DNA from: Pseudonocardia sp.
Lineage (GTDB): Bacteria; Actinomycetota; Actinomycetes; Mycobacteriales; Pseudonocardiaceae
Length of the DNA stretch: 12,124 nucleotides
Assembly (NCBI GenBank): GCA_030147065.1
Contig: JASLAP010000279.1
Coordinates: 1-12,124, forward strand
Reading direction: 5' to 3'
A program made the translations under genes and the position numbers. The notes under the pieces are model-generated. The model saw nothing but the letters and a program-made list of their open reading frames with translations, was not told the DNA's origin and ran no database searches. Below are positions 6,040 to 12,124 of this stretch, piece after piece. Position 1 is the first letter of the stretch; each line of letters starts with the position of its first letter.

Positions 6040-6885
6040 GTGGACGACTCGGCTGCGCTGCGGCGCCGGCTGCGGGTGGAACTCAGGCGCCTGCGCTCCC
6101 AGTCGACGCTGACGCAGCGGGACGTGGCGAAGCGACTGGACTGGTCGCCGTCCAAGGTGATCCGGATCGAGAGCGGCCAGGTCGGCATCAGCGTCACCGA
6201 CCTGCGCGCGCTGGCCGCGCTCTACGGCGTCACCGATGAGGCCCAGGTGGACGCCCTGGTCGAGATGGCGCGCGGGTCAAAGCGGCAGCCGTTCGCCGAG
6301 TACCGCGACGTACTGCCGCCGGAGACCATCCGGTTCTTCGGTTACGAGGCCTCGGCCTCGCTGATCCGGCACGTCCAGCCGCTGGTGGTGCCCGGCCTGC
6401 TGCAGACCGAGGGCTACACCCGCGCCCTGCTGACCGCGTACGGGGCCTCCGGCGAGGTGATCGACCGGGTGGTCGAGAGCCGGCGCGAGCGCCAGGAGAT
6501 CCTGGACGCGGACGGGTCGCCGGAGGTCTTCACGATCCTGGACGAAGGTGTGGTCCGCCGGTGCGTGGGCGGCCCCGCGGTGATGGCGAAGCAACTCGAA
6601 CACCTGCAGGAGCTCGATTCGCGCCCGGGCGTCTCGATCCAGGTGATGCCGTTCGGCGCCGGCGCCTACGAGGCCCTGCAGGGTGCATTCGTGCACCTCG
6701 AATTCGCCGATCCGAGCGACCCGGACATCGTGTTCCTGGACAACGACCGGGCCGGCGCGGTCTTCATCGACGATCCGGCGGTCACCGGGACCTACCAGGA
6801 GAAGTTCTTCACCTTCGAGGAGTCGGCCTCGGGCCCGGGGCAGTTGACCGAGTACGCCGAACGCGCGATCAAGAGCTTCGGCTGA
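6040..6885 (+). CDS. XRE-family helix-turn-helix regulator with DUF5753 domain
   Basis: A 281-residue DNA-binding protein. Residues 6-63 form an XRE helix-turn-helix (LTQRDVAKRLDWSPSKVIRIESGQVGISVTDLRAL), and about 85-270 match the actinobacterial DUF5753 domain, with the characteristic PLVVPGLLQTEGYTRALL (114-131), a late-middle VMAKQLEHLQEL and FLDND. Proteins of this layout (WhiJ and relatives) act as development- or secondary-metabolism-linked regulators in streptomycetes and often work with a neighbouring DUF397 protein, as here. The GTG at 6040 was chosen because GGAAGGA (6023-6029) lies 10 bases upstream and the resulting length is typical. An ATG at 5947 would add 31 unconvincing residues over the promoter. 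The target could be the divergent small membrane gene, its own promoter, or a distant site; the target and any ligand are unknown. Confidence 0.93.
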   Translation: MDDSAALRRRLRVELRRLRSQSTLTQRDVAKRLDWSPSKVIRIESGQVGISVTDLRALAALYGVTDEAQVDALVEMARGSKRQPFAEYRDVLPPETIRFFGYEASASLIRHVQPLVVPGLLQTEGYTRALLTAYGASGEVIDRVVESRRERQEILDADGSPEVFTILDEGVVRRCVGGPAVMAKQLEHLQELDSRPGVSIQVMPFGAGAYEALQGAFVHLEFADPSDPDIVFLDNDRAGAVFIDDPAVTGTYQEKFFTFEESASGPGQLTEYAERAIKSFG

Positions 6886-7055
6886 TCATCTCGCGTCGGC
6901 TGTTCCCGCTGGTCGCACCGGTTGTGGCGGAGGACCCTGGCGAAGGCGTCCGGTGCTATCTATCCTGACTGCCGGTCACGGATCGGTAACACGTGTCCTC
7001 GGGTCGGACGGCTCCCGTTCATGCGGCCCGACTCGGGGGTCGGGGGTGGGAACGG
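6886..7055 (+). other. Gap between XRE regulator and DUF397 gene
   Basis: These 170 bases hold no gene I can support. A palindrome ACACGTGT lies at 6989-6996. The segment around 6957-6965 (TATCTATCC) is locally AT-rich and could contain a -10 element, but no -35 at a suitable distance is visible. Confidence 0.3.
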
Positions 7056-7259
7056 ATGTCTGATCGGAACGCTGGTTCCGAGGAGTGGCGCAAGAGCAGT
7101 TTCAGTGGCGCATCGGGTGAATGCGTGGAGGTCCGGTTCCGCGCGGGCGCGGTCGACGTCCGGCATTCCCTCGACCCGGACGGGCCGGTTCTCACCTTCA
7201 CCGGGGGTGAATGGTCGGCATTCCTGAGCGGGGTCCGGCTCGGGGAGTTCGGCGACTGA
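7056..7259 (+). CDS. DUF397 domain small protein
   Basis: A 67-residue protein that is essentially one DUF397 domain: EWRKSSFSGASGECVEVRF (10-28), VDVRHSLDPDGPVLTFT (33-49) and GEWSAFLSGVRLGEF (51-65). These proteins are abundant in actinomycetes and usually lie beside XRE/DUF5753 regulators, which they are thought to bind or antagonise. The gene is 170 bases after such a regulator on the same strand, so it may have its own promoter or be cotranscribed. The ATG at 7056 gives the standard length and follows a G-rich GGTGGG 6 bases upstream. An earlier in-frame start would add 21 residues that do not belong to the family. The stop codon sits inside the hairpin at 7254-7277. The family call is secure; the mechanism is inferred. 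Confidence 0.92.
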   Translation: MSDRNAGSEEWRKSSFSGASGECVEVRFRAGAVDVRHSLDPDGPVLTFTGGEWSAFLSGVRLGEFGD

Positions 7260-7277
7260 CCGGACGCCCGGTCAGTC
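7254..7277. terminator. Bidirectional terminator hairpin holding both stop codons
   Basis: A perfect 10-bp stem, GACTGACCGG (7254-7263) and its complement (7268-7277), has a 4-base loop, ACGC. The left arm contains the DUF397 TGA (7257-7259), and the right arm contains the TetR stop (7272-7274, minus strand). It lies exactly between two convergent genes only 12 bases apart. No U-tract is present on either side. Confidence 0.7.
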
Positions 7278-7871
7278 CGGCCCGGCCCGCAGCGACTCCA
7301 GCATCCGGGTCAGCGCGGCGACCACGTCGGCCAGGTCGGCGGGGTCGCCGGTCTCGGCCAGCCACAGCGCGGCCTCGTTCATCGCCCCGGACAGCAGCCG
7401 GGTCAGCGGCGCGACCGGCTGCGGGGCCAGCACTCCCGCCTCGATCAGGTCGTCGAGCGCCTCGGCGAGGTGTCGCGCCGAGGTGGCCTCGTCCATCGCC
7501 CGCCACTCGGCCCAGCCGAGCACCGCGGGCCCGTCGATCAGCATGATCCGCCGGACCGCGGGCTCGGTGGCCGCGGTCAGGAAGGCTCGGCAGCCGGTGG
7601 TGAGTCGGTCCCACGGGTCGTCCTCGGCCTCGGCGGTGGCCGCCACGGTCGCCGCCACCTCGGCCTGCACCCCGGCGAGCACGGCCCGGAACAGGTCGGT
7701 CTTGCCGCCGGCGAAGTGGTGGTAGAGCGCCCCCTTCGTCACCCCCGCCGCGCCCACGATCTCGGCCAGGCCGACCGCCGCGTAGCCCTGGTCGGCGAAC
7801 AGCCGCCGGCTCACCTCCAGCAGCGTGCTCCTGGTCAGCTCCCGCTGCTGCGCACGTACGCCCGGGGTCAT
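7272..7871 (-). CDS. TetR-family transcriptional repressor
   Basis: A 199-residue one-component regulator. The N-terminal helix-turn-helix spans about 11-61 (LTRSTLLEVSRRLFADQGYAAVGLAEIVGAAGVTKGALYHHFAGKTDLF-type layout, with GVTKGALYHHF at 43-53). The remaining residues form the ligand-binding and dimer domain, with PAVRRIMLIDGPAVLGWAEW near 104-123, typical of one TetR_C subgroup. The ATG at 7871 has an excellent AAGGAGG (7876-7882) 4 bases upstream. An in-frame upstream ATG would run through the operator and is rejected. The gene is divergent from a VOC-fold protein, and the 76 bases between them carry two near-identical palindromes. It therefore very probably represses the VOC gene and itself, released by an unknown ligand. 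Confidence 0.94.
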   Translation of the reverse strand: MTPGVRAQQRELTRSTLLEVSRRLFADQGYAAVGLAEIVGAAGVTKGALYHHFAGGKTDLFRAVLAGVQAEVAATVAATAEAEDDPWDRLTTGCRAFLTAATEPAVRRIMLIDGPAVLGWAEWRAMDEATSARHLAEALDDLIEAGVLAPQPVAPLTRLLSGAMNEAALWLAETGDPADLADVVAALTRMLESLRAGPD

Positions 7872-7880
7872 GCCGCCTCC

Positions 7881-7909
7881 TTGACATACCAACGGTACGG
7901 CCATAGCGT
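7881..7909 (+). promoter_or_regulatory. Promoter of the VOC gene
   Basis: A consensus -35 TTGACA (7881-7886) and a -10 TAGCGT (7904-7909, actinobacterial TANNNT) are separated by the ideal 17 bases. Transcription would start near 7916. Operator 1 fills the spacer and operator 2 the start site, the classical layout for repression. Confidence 0.65.
7885..7899. promoter_or_regulatory. TetR operator copy 1
   Basis: CATACCAACGGTACG contains the palindrome TACC-N3-GGTA. It lies between the -35 and -10 elements proposed for the VOC promoter, and just upstream of the TetR ribosome site on the other strand. Its near copy lies 31 bases to the right, about three helical turns, so two dimers would bind the same face. 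Confidence 0.8.
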
Positions 7910-7915
7910 CGCTCG

Positions 7916-7930
7916 CATACCGATGGTACG
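7916..7930. promoter_or_regulatory. TetR operator copy 2
   Basis: CATACCGATGGTACG matches copy 1 at 13 of 15 positions; the two differences are in the central three bases and leave the TACC/GGTA arms intact. It would cover the expected transcription start of the VOC gene and ends 7 bases before the VOC ribosome site. Confidence 0.8.
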
Positions 7931-7947
7931 CGAACACGGAGGTTCCG

Positions 7948-8385
7948 GTGGACCTGACCAGCTTCTACCCGGTGGTCTGCACCCCGCGGCTGCGCGAGTC
8001 GCACGAGTTCTACGTCCGGCTGTTCGGTTTCGAGACGACCTTCGAGACCGACTGGTACGTGAGCCTGCGCCGGCCCGGGGAGGTGCCCTGCGAGCTGGCG
8101 CTGCTCGACCCCGACCACCCGACGGTGCCCGCGGCGTACCGCCGCCCCGTGCAGGGACTGCTGCTCAACTTCGAGGTGGCCGACGTCGACGCCGAGTGGC
8201 AGCGGCTGGTGGTCGACGAGGGCCTGCGACCGGAGCTGGAGCTGCGCAGCGAGGCGTTCGGCCAGCGGCACTTCATCGTCGCCGACCCGGCCGGCGTGCT
8301 GATCGACGTGATCACGCCGATCCCACCGGGGGAGGAGTACGCCGCCGACTTCCGGCCGGGCTACGCCGAGGTCGAGCGCTCCTGA
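7948..8385 (+). CDS. VOC/glyoxalase-fold protein
   Basis: A 145-residue protein of the vicinal oxygen chelate superfamily, which includes glyoxalases, ring-cleavage dioxygenases and antibiotic-binding proteins. The paired beta-alpha-beta-beta-beta pattern is visible: FYPVVCTPRLRESHEFYVRLFGFETTF at the start of the first half, LLLNFEVADVDAEWQRL (71-87) opening the second, and HFIVADPAGVLIDVITPI (108-125) as the C-terminal strand. The final metal-ligand glutamate of many members is an aspartate here (D120), and no full His/Glu set is evident. A binding or sequestering role is therefore as possible as catalysis. The GTG start at 7948 has GGAGG (7938-7942) 5 bases upstream. It is controlled by the divergent TetR and so is probably induced by a small molecule. 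Its end overlaps the convergent NrfD gene by 25 bases. Confidence 0.9.
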   Translation: MDLTSFYPVVCTPRLRESHEFYVRLFGFETTFETDWYVSLRRPGEVPCELALLDPDHPTVPAAYRRPVQGLLLNFEVADVDAEWQRLVVDEGLRPELELRSEAFGQRHFIVADPAGVLIDVITPIPPGEEYAADFRPGYAEVERS

Positions 8386-9533
8386 GCCGCGGCCGCGTCG
8401 AGCCGCTCCCGCTGCGGGACGACGACGTAGCGCGGGTCCTTCGTGGACGCGACGCCGGCCTCGAACACCCCGAACCGCTGAAGCGCGCTGCCGGCCAGCA
8501 GGGCCAGCCCGGACGCGGCGGCGCCGGCCCGGCTCCGCCCGGCGACCAGCACGGTGCCGGCCAGGCCGGCCAGGGTGAGCAGTTCCGCGCCGCGGCGCAG
8601 CCGCCCGACCTTCCCGTGGTGGTAGACCTCGCCGATCAGGCCCATCCGCTGCTCCATGCGCCGGGACGCGACCAGCTCGCCGGCCGCGCCGACCGCGGCG
8701 AACACCCGGGCCGGGCCGGCCTCCTCGACCGGGGTGCACAGCATCCCCAGCCCGCCGCCGCTGGCCGCGGCGGAGCCGGCGAACACGAACGGCAACTCGT
8801 CGCGGACCTCGTTCCACCCCGGCACCGCGGTGTGCGACAGCAGCACCGCGGTGTAGGAGGCCAGGGCGGGCGCGGTGGCCGCGGCCGACACCCCGGCCGG
8901 GCGGGCCAGCCGGGTGAGCAGCCGGGCCGGCCAGGTCCGCTGCCAGCGGGCGGGCACCAGTTCGGCCACCGCGGCGAGCCCGGCGCCCGGGCCGAACGCG
9001 CTGAGGATCCAGGTGCCGACGCTCATCGGCGAGGTCGGCTTGAACACCCGCAGCATGTGGTGGAACCGCGCCGGCCGGCCCAGGTCGGTGACCAGGAAGA
9101 GCATGCTTGCGGCCAGCCCGGCCAGCGACCCGAGCCGGCCGGCCCGGCGCAGCTGCGGGCGCCCGGTGAGGTCGGCGCCGGCGGCCACCACCGACGAGCC
9201 CGCGGCCAGCCCGCCGGCGAACAGGTAGGCCGGGATCCGCCAGTCCCACACCGGCGCCTTGAGGACCGGGCGGCCGTAGTAGGAGCGGAACTCGGCATCG
9301 GGCACCACGGTCGGCTCGCCGCCGCCCCGCCCGCCACGGCGCCGTCCGCCCCCGTGCCGCCGGCCGCGGGCGATCCCGCTGCCCTGGAACATCTGCGCGC
9401 CGCCGTCGCCGGCCTCCTCGTCGCTGCGGCGCTCGGCGGGCACGTCCGGACCGCCGGCCGGCCGGGTCGCGGTGCTGCGCTCGTCGGTCGGGTTCTCCTG
9501 CTGGGCCGCCGCCTCGCCGGTCTGCTCGGTCAT
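8361..9533 (-). CDS. NrfD-type membrane subunit of formate dehydrogenase
   Basis: A 390-residue polysulfide reductase/NrfD-family integral membrane protein, expected to pass electrons from the iron-sulfur subunit to menaquinone. The family signature LGRPARFHHMLRVFKPTSPMSVGTW spans 151-175. Hydrophobic segments lie at about 100-120, 133-149, 173-193, 215-236, 247-266, 274-288, 316-332 and 336-352. The first 90 residues are an unusual polar extension: an acidic/Gln-rich stretch followed by a Gly/Arg-rich stretch (55-72, with RRHGGGRRRGGRGGG). PVLKAPVWDWRIPAYLF (89-105) marks the start of the family core. The ATG overlaps the iron-sulfur subunit stop by four bases (ATGA), showing translational coupling. 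It is last in the operon. Classical FdnI is a cytochrome b instead, so this is the NrfD-anchored FDH type found in actinobacteria. The 3' end overlaps the VOC gene. Confidence 0.92.
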   Translation of the reverse strand: MTEQTGEAAAQQENPTDERSTATRPAGGPDVPAERRSDEEAGDGGAQMFQGSGIARGRRHGGGRRRGGRGGGEPTVVPDAEFRSYYGRPVLKAPVWDWRIPAYLFAGGLAAGSSVVAAGADLTGRPQLRRAGRLGSLAGLAASMLFLVTDLGRPARFHHMLRVFKPTSPMSVGTWILSAFGPGAGLAAVAELVPARWQRTWPARLLTRLARPAGVSAAATAPALASYTAVLLSHTAVPGWNEVRDELPFVFAGSAAASGGGLGMLCTPVEEAGPARVFAAVGAAGELVASRRMEQRMGLIGEVYHHGKVGRLRRGAELLTLAGLAGTVLVAGRSRAGAAASGLALLAGSALQRFGVFEAGVASTKDPRYVVVPQRERLDAAAAQERSTSA

Positions 9534-10594
9534 CGGCGGACCCCCAGGGCGGACGACACGAAGGCCCCGATCCCGGCCAGCGCGAAGGCCGCGGCGGCCG
9601 CCCCGGCGCGCCGCCACATCTGCGGCGCGTCCCGGGTGGGCACCACCGGGTCCGGCGGCAGCCCGTAGACCTCGGGCTCGTCGAGCAGCAGGAAGAACGC
9701 GCCGTCGCCGCCCACGCCGTCGTTCGGGTCGTGGCCGTAGAGCCGGGCCTCGGCCACCCCGAGCTCGTGCAGCTGGGCCACCCGGCGGTCGGCCCGTTCG
9801 CGCAGCTCGTCCAGCTCGCCGAACTGGATCGAGTCGGTGGGGCAGGCCTTGGCGCAGGCCGGCTCCAGGCCGCCCTTCAGCCGGTCGTAGCAGAGCGTGC
9901 ACTTCTGCGCCCGGCCGTCGTGCGGGCGGCGGTCGATCACGCCGTACGGGCAGCCGGACACGCAGTACCCGCAGCCGTTGCAGATGTCCTGCTGGACGAC
10001 GACGGTGCCGAACTCGGTGCGGAACAGCGCGCCGGTCGGGCAGACGTCCAGGCAGCCGGCGTGCGTGCAGTGCTTGCACACGTCCGAGGCCATCAGCCAG
10101 CGGAAGTCGGTGCGCGACTCGGCGCCGGTGAGGTCTCCGGGACGGTTGAACGCCGGCATGCCGAGGTCTTCGGCGGCTGCCGTCGGTGAATCTGCGGTGC
10201 GCGGGTGCAGCGGGCTGGTGCCCAGCTCGGAGCCACCGCGCTCGGCCTCGCGCAGCCGCGGCGCGAGCGCGTCGGCCATCACCCCGCTGCTGCTCGGGCC
10301 GGTGGGCAGCCCGGCGAACCCGGGGTCCTGGTGGCCCAGCTGCGTCGGTTGCTCGATGAACGCGACGTGGCGCCAGGAGTTCGCGCCGAGCGAGCCGGTG
10401 TTGTCCATGGACATGCCGAGCAGGTCGAGCCCGTCCTCGGGGACCGCGTTCCACTCCTTGCACGCCACCTCGCAGGCCTTGCAGCCGATGCAGATCGAGG
10501 TGTCGGTGAAGAAGCCGACCCGGGCCGGGTGGTCGGTGTGCCCGGCGTCGCCGGCCGGGTCCGGGAGCGGTCCGGAGAGCCGGTTGCCGGTCAT
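9530..10594 (-). CDS. fdhB: Formate dehydrogenase iron-sulfur (beta) subunit
   Basis: A 354-residue FdnH/FdoH-like subunit that carries electrons from the molybdenum subunit to the membrane subunit through four [4Fe-4S] clusters. Sixteen cysteines are in place: C35/38/41/45 (CIGCKACEVAC), C173/176/181/185 (CKHCTHAGCLDVC), C205/208/211/215 (CNGCGYCVSGC) and C232/235/247/251 (CTLC...CAKAC). A C-terminal membrane segment at about 330-350 matches the FdnH anchor. E. coli FdnH is about 294 residues. The extra length is mostly a low-conservation insert at about 85-160 between the first and second cysteine groups, after MSMDNTGSLGANSWRHVAFIEQ. The ATG at 10594 overlaps the stop of the catalytic-subunit gene by four bases, and its own stop overlaps the NrfD start in the same way. 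All key ligands are present. Confidence 0.96.
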   Translation of the reverse strand: MTGNRLSGPLPDPAGDAGHTDHPARVGFFTDTSICIGCKACEVACKEWNAVPEDGLDLLGMSMDNTGSLGANSWRHVAFIEQPTQLGHQDPGFAGLPTGPSSSGVMADALAPRLREAERGGSELGTSPLHPRTADSPTAAAEDLGMPAFNRPGDLTGAESRTDFRWLMASDVCKHCTHAGCLDVCPTGALFRTEFGTVVVQQDICNGCGYCVSGCPYGVIDRRPHDGRAQKCTLCYDRLKGGLEPACAKACPTDSIQFGELDELRERADRRVAQLHELGVAEARLYGHDPNDGVGGDGAFFLLLDEPEVYGLPPDPVVPTRDAPQMWRRAGAAAAAFALAGIGAFVSSALGVRR

Positions 10595-12124
10595 GAGGAC
10601 TCCCCTGCGTCGGGTGCGGCGTCCGGTTCGGCGGCGTTGTGCGCGACGTGCGGGACCCCGTCGGCGGTGGCGACGACGGTGCCGGTCTCGATGGTCACCC
10701 CGGCCCGTTCCCGGTCCCGCTCGAGCATCTCGAGCAGCGCCGCGCCCCGCGGCCGCGGACCGGGCCGGACGTCGCAGGTGGCCACCTTGCTCTCCTGGAT
10801 GAACACGTTGGCGTCGGCGACCACGCCGAACAGGTCGTTCACCACGTCACCGGACACCAGACCGGAGTGCCCCCAGTGGTAGGGCATCCACACCTGGTGC
10901 ACGATCCGGCCGTCCAGCCGCAGCGGCGAGAGCCGGTCGGTGACCATCACGCGGGCCTCCACCGCGGCCCGGCTGGTGACGACGTGCGCGCGCTCCATGT
11001 GCGCCAGCCCGCGCATCCGGGCCAGCTCCGGGGACACCTCGACGAACAGCTCGGGCTGCAGCTCGGCCAGGTAGGGCAGCTGCCGGCTCATCCCGCCCGC
11101 GGTGTGGTGCTCGGTGAGCCGGGCCGCGGTGAGGACGAACGGGAACACCCCGCGGTGCAGTTCGGGCGGGGCCGGGTTCGACGGGTTGTCGGTGCGCCCG
11201 TAGACCTTGCGGGTCGGGTTGCCCTGCTGGCCGTAGAGCACGTTGGACACCGGCGACTCGTGCGGCTCGTAGTGCGTGGGCATCGGCCCGTCGAGCAGCC
11301 CGTGCGGGGCGAACAGCCAGCCCTTGCCGTCGGCCTGCATGATGAACGCGTCGTCACCGCGCAGCGCCTCCGGCCCGACCGCGTCCGGCGGCGGCTGGTG
11401 GCCCGGCGGGGTGGTGGCCGGGAAGTCCGGGACGTCGTCGCCGGTCCACTTCCCCTGGTCGGCGTCCCACCAGACGAGCTTCTTGCGCTCGCTCCACGGC
11501 TTGCCGTCCGGATCGGCCGAGCACCGGTTGTAGAGCACCCGGCGGTTGGCCGGCCAGGTCCAGCCCCACTCCCGCTCGTAGTCGCCCTGGGCGTCGTGCG
11601 GCTTGCGCCGGGCGGCCTGGTTGACCCCGTCGGCGTAGACACCGCTGTAGATCCAGCAGCCGCAGGCCGTGCTGCCGTCCGCCTTCAGCTCCAGGTAGGA
11701 GTTCACCGGCTCGCCGGTGTCGGTGCGGTAGCCGTTGATCCGGCGCAGCACGTCCTCGGCCGACGGCTCGTCCCCGTCGGCCCGGTAGCTCCAGTCGAGC
11801 TTCTGCACCGGCTCGTCGCGCGGGTCGGTGGACTCCGCCAGCCGTTCCCGCAGCTTGCGCCCGAGCTGGTAGAAGAACCACAGCTCGGAACGCTGGTCGC
11901 CGGCCGGCTCGACGGCCTTCTCGCGCCACTGCAGCATGCGCTGGGTCTGGGTGAAGGTGCCCTCCTTCTCCACGTGCGAGGCCGCCGGGAAGAAGAACAC
12001 CTCGGTGCGGCAGGTCTCCGGCGAGATCTCCCCGGTCTCGATCTCCGGGGAGTCCTTCCAGAACGTGGCGCTCTCGATCATGGCCAGGTCGCGGACCACC
12101 ACCCAGTCCAGGTTGGCCATGCCC
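10591..12124 (-). CDS. fdhA: Formate dehydrogenase catalytic (alpha) subunit, C-terminal half
   Basis: The open frame enters from the right edge and gives 510 residues, roughly the second half of an FDH-N/O type alpha subunit that oxidises formate to CO2 at a bis-MGD molybdenum or tungsten centre. The visible part contains FWKDSPEI, TEVFFFPAASHVEKEGTF and NTQ-like FTQTQRMLQWREKAVEP near its start, FVLTAARLTEHHTAGGMSRQ opening the C-terminal molybdopterin-dinucleotide-binding domain, and VWMPYHWGHSGLVSGDVVNDL near the end. The Tat signal, the N-terminal [4Fe-4S] cysteines and the active-site Sec/Cys lie outside, so selenium dependence cannot be judged. The ATG near 12120 inside the frame is not the start. 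It is first of the three visible operon genes. The active site would face outside the membrane if the Tat signal is present. Confidence 0.94.
   Translation of the reverse strand, partial: GMANLDWVVVRDLAMIESATFWKDSPEIETGEISPETCRTEVFFFPAASHVEKEGTFTQTQRMLQWREKAVEPAGDQRSELWFFYQLGRKLRERLAESTDPRDEPVQKLDWSYRADGDEPSAEDVLRRINGYRTDTGEPVNSYLELKADGSTACGCWIYSGVYADGVNQAARRKPHDAQGDYEREWGWTWPANRRVLYNRCSADPDGKPWSERKKLVWWDADQGKWTGDDVPDFPATTPPGHQPPPDAVGPEALRGDDAFIMQADGKGWLFAPHGLLDGPMPTHYEPHESPVSNVLYGQQGNPTRKVYGRTDNPSNPAPPELHRGVFPFVLTAARLTEHHTAGGMSRQLPYLAELQPELFVEVSPELARMRGLAHMERAHVVTSRAAVEARVMVTDRLSPLRLDGRIVHQVWMPYHWGHSGLVSGDVVNDLFGVVADANVFIQESKVATCDVRPGPRPRGAALLEMLERDRERAGVTIETGTVVATADGVPHVAHNAAEPDAAPDAGESS

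Noticed and set aside
7198..9249. 683-codon minus-strand open frame across TetR, VOC and NrfD
   Set aside because: It spans genes on both strands with no domain signal; each of those genes has a better-supported frame and ribosome site.
7470..9668. 732-codon plus-strand open frame opposite TetR and NrfD
   Set aside because: Shadow of GC-rich coding sequence; it runs through the TetR operator region and has no recognisable motif.
9534..10463. In-frame upstream extension of the NrfD gene through the beta-subunit gene
   Set aside because: The extension reads the iron-sulfur subunit out of frame. The ATG at 9533 in the ATGA overlap explains the start.
1..12124. A new defence system or mobile island
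   Set aside because: I saw no transposase, integrase, nuclease, toxin-antitoxin pair or phage gene. Composition is steady apart from the short AT-rich promoter region, and most genes belong to known families.

Overview
The window comes from a very GC-rich actinobacterium. The visible reasons are the strong G/C bias at codon third positions, GTG starts, an XRE regulator of the DUF5753 type next to a DUF397 protein, an actinomycete-type (Otr(A)-like) ribosomal protection GTPase, and a formate dehydrogenase operon with an NrfD-type membrane subunit. A Pseudonocardia-like or related filamentous actinomycete fits best, but that is an inference from gene content. No rRNA, tRNA, CRISPR array, insertion sequence or prophage was seen.

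Left part (1-5810, all genes on the minus strand). In transcription order these are a small membrane protein with a CxxC tail (5807-5586), an Otr(A)/Tet(M)-like ribosomal protection GTPase (5346-3367), a phytanoyl-CoA dioxygenase-family enzyme (3191-2409) and a phosphoketolase (2242 to beyond the left edge). The gaps are 166-239 bases, so these are probably several transcription units. The GTPase leader holds a strong 14-bp hairpin and a well-placed upstream ORF whose end overlaps the GTPase start out of frame. The gap after the GTPase holds a 30-bp-period repeat, and a hairpin follows the dioxygenase gene.

Middle part (5811-7277). An unusually AT-rich intergenic segment with several inverted and direct repeats separates the small membrane gene from a divergent XRE/DUF5753 regulator (6040-6885). 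A DUF397 small protein follows (7056-7259), a pairing widespread in actinomycetes. A 10-bp-stem hairpin at 7254-7277 contains the stop codons of both DUF397 and the convergent TetR gene and probably terminates both.

Right part (7272-12124). A TetR repressor (minus) and a VOC/glyoxalase-fold protein (plus) diverge across a 76-bp region. That region carries two near-identical palindromes of the form TACC-N3-GGTA, 31 bp apart, placed on a good promoter for the VOC gene. The VOC 3' end overlaps by 25 bases the end of a three-gene minus-strand operon. That operon encodes a formate dehydrogenase catalytic subunit (C-terminal half only in the window), a four-cluster iron-sulfur subunit with a C-terminal membrane anchor, and an NrfD-like quinone-interacting membrane subunit. 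They are joined by two ATGA overlaps. Together they would oxidise formate and pass electrons to the quinone pool. The phosphoketolase at the other end makes acetyl phosphate from sugar phosphates; no sequence evidence links the two modules.

Most of the window is ordinary actinobacterial gene content. The parts most worth a second look are regulatory: the GTPase leader, the TetR twin operator, the divergent repeats upstream of the XRE gene, and the 30-bp-period repeats.
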